This document shows, in pieces, positions 18,505 to 26,569 of a stretch of DNA of 64,000 bases (positions are counted from its first letter, which is position 1; each line of letters starts with the position of its first letter). The notes beneath the pieces are model-generated. The model worked only from the letters and a program-made list of their open reading frames with translations, did not search any database and had not been told where the DNA came from. Source of the stretch: Streptomyces sp. NBC_01116 (lineage in GTDB: Bacteria; Actinomycetota; Actinomycetes; Streptomycetales; Streptomycetaceae). The position numbers and the translations under genes were made by a program. The stretch lies in the NCBI RefSeq assembly GCF_041435495.1, contig NZ_CP108644.1:7859501-7923500 (forward strand), in the 5' to 3' direction.

Positions 18505-18520
18505 GTTGCCATTTGACAAC
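18505..18520. promoter_or_regulatory. A+T-rich promoter region with inverted repeat GTTG-N8-CAAC
   Basis: GTTGCCATTTGACAAC lies within a low-G+C stretch (about 18485-18545), 112 bp upstream of the STAS gene start. A+T-rich islands are rare here and usually mark promoters. The repeat could be an operator, perhaps for the MarR protein encoded upstream on the same strand. Confidence 0.4.
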
Positions 18521-18617
18521 ATTCTCCATTGGGTAACAATCTGATCCCCGACGGCTGCTCGGCCGGCCTGCCGAAGGGCTGAGAACCGATGGACGCGGAA
18601 GCAGGAGCTTGATGGAG

Positions 18618-19133
18618 CTAGGCGCTGTCCGCGACATCATCGCGCAGTGGGGAGGCGGCCGTATCCCTTTGCGGGGAAAGGCGCTCCGAAGCGGCGGCGT
18701 GGAAGGCCGAGAGGCCCTCGGCGAGGGCGGCGAGGGCGGCAGGATCCATCCGCCTCAGCACGGCGTTCAGTTCGCCCGCGCGCAGGGCCCGGTACTCTTC
18801 CAGGAGGGCGCGGCCACGCAGGCTCAGCCGCAGTTCCACTTCGCGACGGCTGGTCGGGCTGGGCGCCCGCTGGACGAGCCCCATCGCCTCCATCCGGTCG
18901 CAGAGCCTGCTGACGGAGGGGGCACGCGAGCCCAGGGCCTCACCCAAGGCCCGCAGATTGGTGCCCTCCTGCTTCTCGACCACCAGCAGGGCACGGAGCT
19001 GGGAGGGCGATACGGTTCCGGACGCGGCCGATTCCTGGCCCCGGCCCCACAGCACCTCCAGCAGCTCCGAGGCGGCGACGGCGTCGGCGGACGCCTGTTC
19101 GCGACTGCTCGGGCGAAATCCTCGGTGGGGCAT
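18618..19133 (-). CDS. MarR-family regulator
   Basis: A 171-residue winged-helix regulator. Recognition region: LRALGEALGSRAPSVSRLCD, followed by the wing at SPTSRREVELRLSLRG. Dimer helices flank it. MarR proteins usually repress neighbouring genes and respond to small aromatic molecules or oxidants. It lies between the STAS gene (same strand, downstream) and a divergent phosphatase gene, whose start is 86 bp away. No strong ribosome site is seen before ATG 19133. Confidence 0.82.
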   Translation of the reverse strand: MPHRGFRPSSREQASADAVAASELLEVLWGRGQESAASGTVSPSQLRALLVVEKQEGTNLRALGEALGSRAPSVSRLCDRMEAMGLVQRAPSPTSRREVELRLSLRGRALLEEYRALRAGELNAVLRRMDPAALAALAEGLSAFHAAASERLSPQRDTAASPLRDDVADSA

Positions 19134-19219
19134 TCAGCCACTGTGTCACCCGTCGGGCCCGCTTGTCAGCCCGCCCCCGTCCCCTACTACGTCGTAGGAC
19201 GAAGAATGCGCGAGAGACC

Positions 19220-20401
19220 GTGAACAGACGAACGGACATCGAGGCCGCTGTGCGGGCCGCAGCACCGCACGCGCTGCTGGCCACCCTGCGGACCGAGCTC
19301 AGCAGCGCCTACGGGGCCCTGGCGGTCGAGCTCCACCTCGCCGACTACAGCCTGCGGGCCCTCAAATCCCTGGACCGGCCCGACGACGAGAGCGAGCCGC
19401 TGTCCCTCCACAACAGCCCCGAGGGCCGGGCATTCGGCAGCCAGGAGCCCCGCGAACAGCAGGTCCGGCACGACGACGCCGTCGACCACCACCTGCCCGT
19501 GACCGTACGGGGCGAACGGCTCGGCATCCTCACCGTCCGGCTGCCCCAGGCCCTGTCCACCCCGGAGCTGATCGGCGAGCTGGCCCACGTGGCGGATCTG
19601 CTGGGCCACGAGATCCTCGTCGCCGAGCGGGACACCGACCTCTACCAGCGGGCCCGGCGCACCACCCGCCTCACCCTCGCCGCCGAGATGCAGTGGCAGC
19701 TGCTGCCCGCCCGCGCCTGCACCGCCGCCGAGTTCGCCATCGGGGCCCAGCTGGAGCCCGCGTACGCCATCCACGGCGACAACTTCGACTGGGCCGCCGA
19801 CGCCGACGAGCTGACCCTCGCGGTGACCAACGGCATGGGCGAGGGCATACAGGCCTCCCTCCTCACCAATCTCGCCGTCAACGCCCTGCGCAACGCCCGC
19901 CGGGCCGGCATCGGCATCGCGGACCAGGCGGCCCTCGCCGACCAGGCCCTCTACGACCAGCACCGCGGCGCGTCCCACGTCTCCACTCTGCTGCTCCGCT
20001 TCGAGCTGGCGACGGGGCGGGTCGGCGTCGTCGACGCGGGGTCGCCGCAGCTGTGGATGCAGCGCGGCCGGGAGGTGCGCCGGATCGAGCTGGAGGCGCA
20101 GCTGCCGCTCGGCATGTTCGAGGAGTCGCAGTACACGGTCCAGGAGTTCCAGGTGGAGCCCGGCGACCGGCTGCTGCTGCTCAGCGACGGCGTCTACGAG
20201 GCGGTGTCCCCGCTCGGCGAGGCGTACGGGGAACGCGCGCTGGCCCGCGCGATCCAGTCGACACGGCTCCTTCCGGCCGCCACGGTGCCGCGCGCGATGC
20301 TCGGCGAACTGGCGGAGTACCGGGGCACGGAGACGCTCGACGACGCGCTGGTGCTGTGCCTGGACTGGTTCGGCCGGCCGGACGGCCGGGGCGCGGCCTA
20401 A
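19220..20401 (+). CDS. SpoIIE/PP2C-like phosphatase with altered metal site
   Basis: A 393-residue cytoplasmic protein. An N-terminal GAF-like sensory region (about 10-150) precedes a PP2C-type SpoIIE domain (about 155-390) with HGDNFDW, SDGVYEA and the final DDALVL. Where active family members have a metal-binding Asp in DVSGHG or DGMG, this protein reads TNGMGEG, with Asn in place of Asp, so activity may be reduced or lost. The kin proteins dephosphorylate STAS antagonists. GTG 19220 follows GAGAG; it is divergent from the MarR gene and ends with a 4-nt overlap against the HxlR gene. Confidence 0.78.
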   Translation: MNRRTDIEAAVRAAAPHALLATLRTELSSAYGALAVELHLADYSLRALKSLDRPDDESEPLSLHNSPEGRAFGSQEPREQQVRHDDAVDHHLPVTVRGERLGILTVRLPQALSTPELIGELAHVADLLGHEILVAERDTDLYQRARRTTRLTLAAEMQWQLLPARACTAAEFAIGAQLEPAYAIHGDNFDWAADADELTLAVTNGMGEGIQASLLTNLAVNALRNARRAGIGIADQAALADQALYDQHRGASHVSTLLLRFELATGRVGVVDAGSPQLWMQRGREVRRIELEAQLPLGMFEESQYTVQEFQVEPGDRLLLLSDGVYEAVSPLGEAYGERALARAIQSTRLLPAATVPRAMLGELAEYRGTETLDDALVLCLDWFGRPDGRGAA

Positions 20402-20781
20402 GCCGTGTCGAAGGCGCGGCGCGAGGCCTCGATGTGGCCGATGTGCTCATGCGTCCAGTCGCACATCACATGGACCGTCCGGCGCAGGCCCTGCCCCGGC
20501 TCGGTGAGGGTGTACTCGACCCGCGGGGGCACGGTGGGGTGCACACACCGCTCGACCAGTCCGTAGCGCTCCAGCATCCGCAGGTTCTGGGTGAGCATCT
20601 TGTGGCTGATGCCCTCGACCGCGCCCCGCAGCTCGGTGAAGCGGAGGGTGCCCTCGCCCAGGGCCTCGATGATCAGGAGCGCCCACTTGTTGGCGACGTC
20701 GGAGAAGATCTCCCGCGCCAGCGAGTCCGCGCGCCGCAGGTCCGCGTCCTCGGGCGAGCCGCCGAACTGCTTGGTCACCAT
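20398..20781 (-). CDS. HxlR-family regulator
   Basis: A 127-residue winged-helix regulator with the HxlR signature: VANKWALLIIEALGEGTLRF, then ISHKMLTQNLRMLERYGLV. It is divergent from the Rid-family gene at 20924 across 142 bp containing GGTT-N7-AACC at 20838-20852, a possible site. It likely controls that gene. The last 4 nt overlap the phosphatase stop codon. Confidence 0.83.
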   Translation of the reverse strand: MVTKQFGGSPEDADLRRADSLAREIFSDVANKWALLIIEALGEGTLRFTELRGAVEGISHKMLTQNLRMLERYGLVERCVHPTVPPRVEYTLTEPGQGLRRTVHVMCDWTHEHIGHIEASRRAFDTA

Positions 20782-20923
20782 CAGGTTCCCCCGTCACCGA
20801 AAAGTGCGTTCTTCCATGTCAGCGGCCACTCTCCTACGGTTCCCGAGTAACCACAAGTGACCGGCGGTCGGCCGGTCGGTGGAAAAAAGGGGGCACGGCC
20901 CCCAGGACGAGGAGGCGGGCAGC

Positions 20924-21334
20924 ATGGCCATCACCCTGGTGAACCCGAGCGGACTGCCGGAGATCGGCGCCTACCGGCAGGTGTCGGTCGCGACCGGATC
21001 GAAGCTGGTCTTCGTTGCCGGGCAGGTCGCCTGGGACGCGGAGGGGACCACCGTCGGCGAGGGCGACCTCGCCGCCCAGGTCGAGCAGGCTTACGTGAAC
21101 GTCGGCACGGCCCTCGCCGCTGTCGGCGGTACCTTCGACGACGTGGCGAAGCTGACCGTGTACGTCGTGGACTGGACGCCCGGGAAGATGCCCGCGTTCC
21201 TGGAGGGTGTGTCCCGGGCCGCCGCGAGGCTGGGCGTCACGCCCGAAGCGCCCGGCACCCTGGTGGGCGTCGCGGCCCTGGACCTCCCCGGACACCTGGT
21301 GGAGGTCGAGGCCACCGCCGTGCTCGACGCCTGA
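20924..21334 (+). CDS. Rid-family (RidA-like) protein
   Basis: A 136-residue protein of the YjgF/YER057c/UK114 fold, trimeric in known members, which have deaminated reactive enamines or act on related compounds. It shows LVFVAGQVAWD, VAKLTVYVVDW and VEVEATAVL. The arginine needed for classic RidA imine deaminase activity is not evident before VEVEA, so it may be another Rid subfamily. ATG 20924 follows GAGGAGG; an in-frame ATG at 20879 is less likely. Confidence 0.85.
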   Translation: MAITLVNPSGLPEIGAYRQVSVATGSKLVFVAGQVAWDAEGTTVGEGDLAAQVEQAYVNVGTALAAVGGTFDDVAKLTVYVVDWTPGKMPAFLEGVSRAAARLGVTPEAPGTLVGVAALDLPGHLVEVEATAVLDA

Positions 21335-21350
21335 GGGGCGCCGGCCGGGC

Positions 21351-21872
21351 TCAGGTGCTGAGCTGGAACTCCGCCCGGATCCGCTTGCCCACCGGCACCC
21401 GCTCGGCCGTGAGCCGGTCGCACAGGGCCACCACGATCTCCATGCCGTGACCGCCGAGGCGGGACGGGTCGGGGGCGTACAGCACGGGCATCGCGGTGCT
21501 GCTGTCGTAGACCGTGACGCTGATGAGCTGCGCGGTGCCCTCCAGCTCCAGGAGGTAGGGGCCGTGGCTGTAGCGGTCGGCGTTGGTGACCAGCTCGCTC
21601 ACGGCCAGCATCAGGTCGCTGCGCGTGTGCTCGCCGATCGGGGCGAGGCACTCCACCGCGAGCCGCGTCAGGAAGCGGTCGGCGAGCGCACGGGCCTGCG
21701 CGATGCAGCCCGGCTCGCCGTCGAAGACCTCGGCGCTCAGCAGTACCTCGGCGGAAGGCGGTACCTCGGCGGCAGCCAGCCCCTGTCCCGGGTCTTCCGG
21801 TGGGGAGGTGACCTGTTCGTTCATGTGCTCCAGCCAGGGCGCCGCAGTGAGGTCGGAGACCTTTTCCGCCAT
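21351..21872 (-). CDS. RsbW-like ATP-binding protein (HATPase_c_2)
   Basis: A 173-residue protein with a GHKL ATP-binding domain: N box ELVTNADRYS, then DPSRLGGHGMEIV as the G box. About 50 flexible residues precede it. Streptomyces has many such orphan anti-sigma-type kinases that bind STAS proteins or sigma factors. It is encoded near a STAS gene and a SigB/F-type sigma gene. ATG 21872 has AGGGG 8 nt upstream; ATG 21824 is a shorter option. Confidence 0.78.
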   Translation of the reverse strand: MAEKVSDLTAAPWLEHMNEQVTSPPEDPGQGLAAAEVPPSAEVLLSAEVFDGEPGCIAQARALADRFLTRLAVECLAPIGEHTRSDLMLAVSELVTNADRYSHGPYLLELEGTAQLISVTVYDSSTAMPVLYAPDPSRLGGHGMEIVVALCDRLTAERVPVGKRIRAEFQLST

Positions 21873-21920
21873 TCGTCTACCCCTGGCGAACGATCCCACT
21901 CCAGGAGATCCGGACCGATC

Positions 21921-22364
21921 CTACGCACGTCCGGGCAGCCGCACCACGGTCACGAAGAATTCGTCGATCTGGCGCACCGCCGCGATGAACTGATCGAGGT
22001 CCACCGGCTTCGTCACGTACGCGTTGGCGTGGAGCTTGTAGCTGCGCAGGATGTCCTCCTCGGCGGAGGACGTGGTAAGCACGACCACGGGGATGAGGGC
22101 GAGCTCGGGGTCGCCCTTGATCTGTTCCAGCACCTGCCGGCCGTCGTACTTGGGCAGGTTCAGGTCCAGCAGTACCAGGTCCGGGCGGGGGGCGTCGCCG
22201 TACTCGCCCCGCCGGTAGAGGAAGTCCAGCGCCTCCTGTCCGTCGCGCACGACGTGCAGGGTGTTGCGGATCTTGTTGTCCTCGAAGGCCTCACGGGTCA
22301 TCAGCTCGTCGCCGGGGTCGTCCTCGACGAGCAGGACCTCGATGGGCTGGACAGGGGTGTTCAC
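21921..22364 (-). CDS. Single-domain response regulator (Rcp1-like)
   Basis: A 147-residue receiver-only protein: acidic pair VEDDPGD, phospho-acceptor in VLLDLNLPK, and Lys in YVTKPV. It lacks an output domain, so it passes phosphate or acts by binding. Its gene overlaps the kinase gene by 4 nt (ATGA), so the kinase is its probable partner, as in cyanobacterial Cph1-Rcp1 pairs. Confidence 0.88.
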   Translation of the reverse strand: MNTPVQPIEVLLVEDDPGDELMTREAFEDNKIRNTLHVVRDGQEALDFLYRRGEYGDAPRPDLVLLDLNLPKYDGRQVLEQIKGDPELALIPVVVLTTSSAEEDILRSYKLHANAYVTKPVDLDQFIAAVRQIDEFFVTVVRLPGRA

Positions 22365-23992
22365 GAAGGTTCTCCCGGCTGGCTGGTGAGCAGGGCGGGA
22401 GCGAGCAGCTCCGCCGCGGTGTGCGTGGGCGCCTCGGGCGCCACGGGCAGGGTGAAGTGGAAACGGGTGCCTTCGCCCGGTTCGGGCTCCAGCCAGATCC
22501 GGCCACCGTGGAACTCGATGATCTTCCGGCAGAGCGCGAGGCCGATGCCCGTGCCGTCGTACTCGTCACGGGCGTGCAGTCGCTGGAAGATGACGAACAC
22601 CTTGTCCGCGAACTCGGGCGCGATCCCGATCCCGTTGTCCGACACCGTCAGGTGCCAGTCCTCGCCCTCCTGTACGCAGGTGACCGAGATCCGGCACGGG
22701 ACGTCCTCCCGGCGGAACTTCACCGCGTTGCCGACGAGGTTCTGCCAGACCATGGTGAGCGCGGTCGGGTCCCCGAGCAGTTCGGGCAGGGAGTCCGGCC
22801 GCTCGATCACGGTTCCCGACTCCTCGATCGCGAGGGTCAGATTGCCCAGGGCGCGGTCCAGGGCCCGGCCCAGATCGACCGGCTTCCAGCTCTCCTGCAC
22901 CCGGCCCACCCGCGAGAACGTCAACAGGTCGTTGATGAGGACCTGCATCCGCTTGGCGCCGTCCACCGCGAAGGCGATGTACTGCTTGCCCCGGTCGTCG
23001 AGCTCCTTGCCGTACCGCTTCTCCAGGAGCTGACAGAAGGAGGCGATCTTGCGTAGGGGCTCCTGGAGATCGTGCGAGGCGACGTACGCGAACTGCTCCA
23101 GCTCCGCATTGGAACGCCGCAGCTCCTGTGTCTGCTCCGCCAGCAGGGCCTCGCGGTTCTGCGCCTCGGCCAGTTCGTCCGCCAGCCGCCCCCGCATCTC
23201 CTCCACGGCCCAGGCCACGGACTGTACGTCGGAGGGCCCCTTGATCTCGATGCGCGTCCCGAAGGCCCCCGACCTGACGCGGTCGGAGGCGTCGCGCAGC
23301 CGGTTGAGCGGGACGCCGACCACGCGGTGGAGCAGCAGGCTCAGCGCCACCACGGTCAGCACGAAGACGGCGACCAGGGCGATCACCACCCGGTCGCGGG
23401 TGGTCCGCGCCGAGCCGAGGTCGGTTCGCGCCTGGTCACGCGCCTCGGCGAGATGCCCCTGCTGGGCGCCGTACGCCTGCCGCAGCTGGTCGAAGTCCGC
23501 CTTGCTGCGCTGCAACTGGGCGGAGGTGGTGGCCTCGCTCGGCCCCTGCTCCCGGACCGTCGCGATCAGCGGCTCGGCCTTGGTCCGCCGCCACTTCTCG
23601 GCGGCGGAGGCGATGGCGTCGAGGTCGTCGGCGTACTGGCTGCCGGGGCCCACCAGGCGCCGCACCTGCGCGAGGCGCTCCTGCTCGGCGGCTTTCCCCG
23701 CCTCGTACGGTTCGAGGAAGGAGTCGTCGCCGGTCAGCGCGAATCCCCTGATCCCGGTCTCCTGGTCCAGCAGGGAGTTCTGGAGCTGGAAGGACGCGGA
23801 CCTCGCGGGCTGGATGCGGTCCACCAGCTCTGTCGTGCGGTCGGAGATCCGGGCCAGCACGAGCCCGCCGATCACCAGACAGGCGCAGACCACCACGATG
23901 AATCCGCCGAGTATGAGATGGACCCAGTTCTGCACCGACAGCCGCGATGCGAGGCCGCCCGGAGCCGCTTGTTCCGTCATGTCACCGCTCAT
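22361..23992 (-). CDS. CHASE3-HAMP sensor histidine kinase
   Basis: A 543-residue membrane kinase. Segment 1 is at about 24-46, a CHASE3 extracytoplasmic sensor at about 50-200, segment 2 at about 210-230, then HAMP, a coiled coil, and a HisKA domain with the phospho-His in ASHDLQEPLRKI. The HATPase domain has NLVGNAVKF, DNGIGIAP and GTGIGLALC. The HDLQEPLR type of H box is shared with phytochrome-like kinases that use Rcp1 partners. ATG 23992 overlaps the upstream gene by 11 nt; ATG 23980, just after that stop, is also possible. The ligand is unknown. Confidence 0.87.
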   Translation of the reverse strand: MSGDMTEQAAPGGLASRLSVQNWVHLILGGFIVVVCACLVIGGLVLARISDRTTELVDRIQPARSASFQLQNSLLDQETGIRGFALTGDDSFLEPYEAGKAAEQERLAQVRRLVGPGSQYADDLDAIASAAEKWRRTKAEPLIATVREQGPSEATTSAQLQRSKADFDQLRQAYGAQQGHLAEARDQARTDLGSARTTRDRVVIALVAVFVLTVVALSLLLHRVVGVPLNRLRDASDRVRSGAFGTRIEIKGPSDVQSVAWAVEEMRGRLADELAEAQNREALLAEQTQELRRSNAELEQFAYVASHDLQEPLRKIASFCQLLEKRYGKELDDRGKQYIAFAVDGAKRMQVLINDLLTFSRVGRVQESWKPVDLGRALDRALGNLTLAIEESGTVIERPDSLPELLGDPTALTMVWQNLVGNAVKFRREDVPCRISVTCVQEGEDWHLTVSDNGIGIAPEFADKVFVIFQRLHARDEYDGTGIGLALCRKIIEFHGGRIWLEPEPGEGTRFHFTLPVAPEAPTHTAAELLAPALLTSQPGEPS

Positions 23993-25274
23993 CGGATTCC
24001 GATCCCCAGCCCAGATGCAGAACGGCCACATCGTCCGCGAGGCCGCCGTAGGGGGCGGCCCCCTCCGCGGCCCCGGCAACCAGGGCGTCGACGAACGAAC
24101 GGGCCGGCAGGTGGCCGTTGGCCCGTGCCATCGCGAGCAGCCCTTCCTCGCCGAGACGGCTGTCCGGCCCGTCGCGCCCCTCGAAGAGCCCGTCCGTGAA
24201 GAGTACGAGACCCGCGCCGGGCGTCAGCGGGATGTCGACCGTGGGCCACCGGCCGGCCCCGGGCAGCAGCCCGAGCGCCATGCCGCCCTCGGGCTCGACC
24301 CAGCTCACGTCCGTGCCCTCACGCAGCAGCAGGCCGGGATGACCGGCCCGCAGGATCTGCGCGTGCCGTTGTCCGGGCGGGAACACCAGCGAGGTGACGG
24401 TGGCGAACACGTGCGAGTCCGAGCGCTCGGCTACCAGGATCTCCTCCAGCAGAGCTATCTGCTCCGGCTGTGACGTACCGCACAGCACGGCGGTACGCCA
24501 GGCCACCCGCAGGCATACGCCGAGTGCCGCCTCGGCTGCGCCGTGCCCGGACACATCGCCGATCACCGCGTGGACGGTGCCGTCCGAGGTCTGCACGACG
24601 TCGTAGAAGTCACCGCTCAGCAGCCCGTGCACCCGCCCCGGCTCGTACCGGGCGCGGGCCCGGAACAGGTCGTCCCTCAGTAGGGGGACGGGCAGCAGCC
24701 CGCGCTCCAGCCGGGCGTTCTCCTGAGCCATCAGCTGGTTGGCACGCAACGCCGCGGCGGCCCGCTCCACTTCCTTGCGCTGCAGGGCGTAGCGAATCGC
24801 GCGCGCGAGGATCTCGGGGCCCAGGCGGCCCTTGACCAGGTAGTCCTGGGCGCCTCCGGCGACCGCACGGAGTCCGGTGCCCGAGTCCTCCAGACCGGTG
24901 AGGACGACGATAGCGGCCTCGCGGTCGGTCTCCAGGATCTGGCGCACGGCGTCCAGGCCGTGGACGTCGGGCAGATGCAGGTCGAGGAGCACGCACACCG
25001 GTGCGGTGGAGGTGCGCAGGAACGTACGGGCCTCGCCCAGCGTCTTGCACCAGGTGAGGGCGGAATCCAGCTCGCTGTCCGCGAGCATCTCCTCGACGAG
25101 CAGCGCGTCACCCGCGTCGTCCTCCACCAGGAGGATCGTCGCGTCGAGGTTCCACAGCAGTGGTTCGGGGTGGTGGGGGACGCCGACCTGTTGGGTGGGG
25201 ATGCTGGGAATGCCCACAGGACTCGGAGATGTGCCCACGGGTGACTCGGTCAAGCCTTCACCCTCTCGTGCCAC
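23982..25274 (-). CDS. Response regulator fused to SpoIIE phosphatase
   Basis: A 430-residue cytoplasmic protein. The receiver domain (about 44-160) has VEDDAGD, LLDLHLPD and YLVKG. A short coiled coil (about 165-195) leads into a PP2C/SpoIIE phosphatase (about 205-425) with intact metal motifs SGDFYDV, IGDVSGHG, FTDGLFEGR and DDVAVL. This is the RsbU/RssB-type layout in which phosphorylation tunes dephosphorylation of a STAS antagonist. It is the first gene of a three-gene operon with the CHASE3 kinase and the Rcp1-like regulator. Confidence 0.88.
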   Translation of the reverse strand: MAREGEGLTESPVGTSPSPVGIPSIPTQQVGVPHHPEPLLWNLDATILLVEDDAGDALLVEEMLADSELDSALTWCKTLGEARTFLRTSTAPVCVLLDLHLPDVHGLDAVRQILETDREAAIVVLTGLEDSGTGLRAVAGGAQDYLVKGRLGPEILARAIRYALQRKEVERAAAALRANQLMAQENARLERGLLPVPLLRDDLFRARARYEPGRVHGLLSGDFYDVVQTSDGTVHAVIGDVSGHGAAEAALGVCLRVAWRTAVLCGTSQPEQIALLEEILVAERSDSHVFATVTSLVFPPGQRHAQILRAGHPGLLLREGTDVSWVEPEGGMALGLLPGAGRWPTVDIPLTPGAGLVLFTDGLFEGRDGPDSRLGEEGLLAMARANGHLPARSFVDALVAGAAEGAAPYGGLADDVAVLHLGWGSESDER

Positions 25275-25357
25275 GGCACGGTGCGTCCGGCCTGATCGTC
25301 ATAAATCATAGGCGAGCGACGAGGCCGGTCGGTGACGGGCCCCGTGAGCTGACGGCA

Positions 25358-25391
25358 CGAAGCCGCCCGCCCGGAAGGGCGGACGGCTTCG
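25358..25391 (-). terminator. Terminator after the sigma factor gene
   Basis: A 15-bp stem with one mismatch (25358-25372 and 25377-25391) and a GGAA loop starts 34 nt past the sigma gene's end. No other gene end is close. Confidence 0.7.
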
Positions 25392-25425
25392 GATTCGGGA
25401 CGGGACCCGAATGGTTCGCGGGGTC

Positions 25426-26322
25426 TCACGCCTCGACACTCATACCCTTGCGCAGCTGCTGCACGATCCTGCTGAGCAGACGCGACACATGCATCTGGGA
25501 CACACCGAGCTCGGCGCCGATCTGCGACTGCGTCATCTCGGCCCCGAACCGCATCTGCACGATCCGGCGCTCCCGGTCGTCGAGCTGTTCCAGCAGCGGG
25601 GCCAGGGTGTGCAGGTTCTCGACCGTCTCCATGCCCGGGTCGGCCTCGCCGAGGACGTCGGCGTACGCCCGCTGCTCCTGGCCGGAGTCGCTTTCCGCCG
25701 AGGGGGTGTCGAGCGAACCGGCCGAGTAGCCGTTGGCGGCCACGAGGCCCTCGATGATCTCCTCCTCGGGGAGGTCGAGGTGGGCGGCCAGCTCCTTGAC
25801 GGTGGGGTCGCGGTCGAGCTCCGCGGAGAGCTGCTCCTTCGCCTTGGCGAGGTCCACCCGCAGCTCCTGGAGCCGCCGCGGCACATGCACCGACCAGGTG
25901 GTGTCGCGGAAGAAGCGCTTGATCTCCCCGACGATGTAGGGCACCGCGAAGGTGGCGAACTCGACCTCGCGGGACAGGTCGAACCGGTCGATCGCCTTGA
26001 TCAGGCCGATCGTGCCGACCTGGATGATGTCCTCGGTGTCGTCGCCGCCGCGATTGCGGAACCGCGACGCGGCGAAGCGCACCAGGGAGAGGTTCATCTC
26101 GATCAGGGTGTTGCGTGCGTACTGGTGCTCGTGGGTGCCCTCCTCCAGCGTCTGGAGGCGGTCGAAGAAGATCTTGGAGAGGGCCCGGGCGTCCTGCGGG
26201 GCGACCTTCCCGGCGTCCTCGATCCAGGGCAGCTCGCGGGAGACGTCCGCGGCCTGCGTGCCGATCCGGCCGTCGCTCAGCGGCGTCGTGGTTCCGGTGG
26301 CTCGCGCCGACATGGTCGTCAT
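25426..26322 (-). CDS. SigB/SigF/SigG-type RNA polymerase sigma factor
   Basis: A 298-residue alternative sigma factor. Region 2 includes NLSLVRFAASRFRNRGGD, EDIIQVGTIGLIKAIDRFD and FATFAVPYIVGEIKRFFRD. Region 3 has VPRRLQELR, and region 4 ends with the HTH MTQSQIGAELGVSQMHVSRL. This class in Streptomyces answers osmotic and other stress and is held by RsbW-like anti-sigma proteins. Start ATG 26322 follows GGGAGGG; a longer frame to 26496 has no support. Its neighbours include SpoIIE phosphatases, an RsbW-like ATPase and a STAS protein. Confidence 0.9.
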   Translation of the reverse strand: MTTMSARATGTTTPLSDGRIGTQAADVSRELPWIEDAGKVAPQDARALSKIFFDRLQTLEEGTHEHQYARNTLIEMNLSLVRFAASRFRNRGGDDTEDIIQVGTIGLIKAIDRFDLSREVEFATFAVPYIVGEIKRFFRDTTWSVHVPRRLQELRVDLAKAKEQLSAELDRDPTVKELAAHLDLPEEEIIEGLVAANGYSAGSLDTPSAESDSGQEQRAYADVLGEADPGMETVENLHTLAPLLEQLDDRERRIVQMRFGAEMTQSQIGAELGVSQMHVSRLLSRIVQQLRKGMSVEA

Positions 26323-26520
26323 GGTGTCGCCCTCCCTGCTACCCAGTGTGTCGGACGGTCGTCTGCCCGGCCTTCGAGAAGTCATGCACTTCTTTTTCGG
26401 ATTTCTTCGATCGACTTCCCCGGCACCTCCTCCGCCCCCGTCTTCCGGCCTTTCCTGGCCCCCTTCCTCGCCCGAACGGAGCAGTGACCCGCCCATGGCA
26501 AACTTGATCCGGGTACGGCG

Positions 26521-26546
26521 GCCGCGGGTGATCGATCACCCGCGGC
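26521..26546. promoter_or_regulatory. 26-bp perfect palindrome before the SDR gene
   Basis: A fully symmetric 26-bp sequence centred on TGATCGATCA with GCCGCGGG arms ends 23 bp before the SDR start. It could be an operator or, if transcribed, a leader hairpin just before the ribosome site. No gene ends nearby on this strand, so it is not an ordinary terminator. Confidence 0.55.
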
Positions 26547-26569
26547 GAGAAGATGACAGAGGAACGGCA

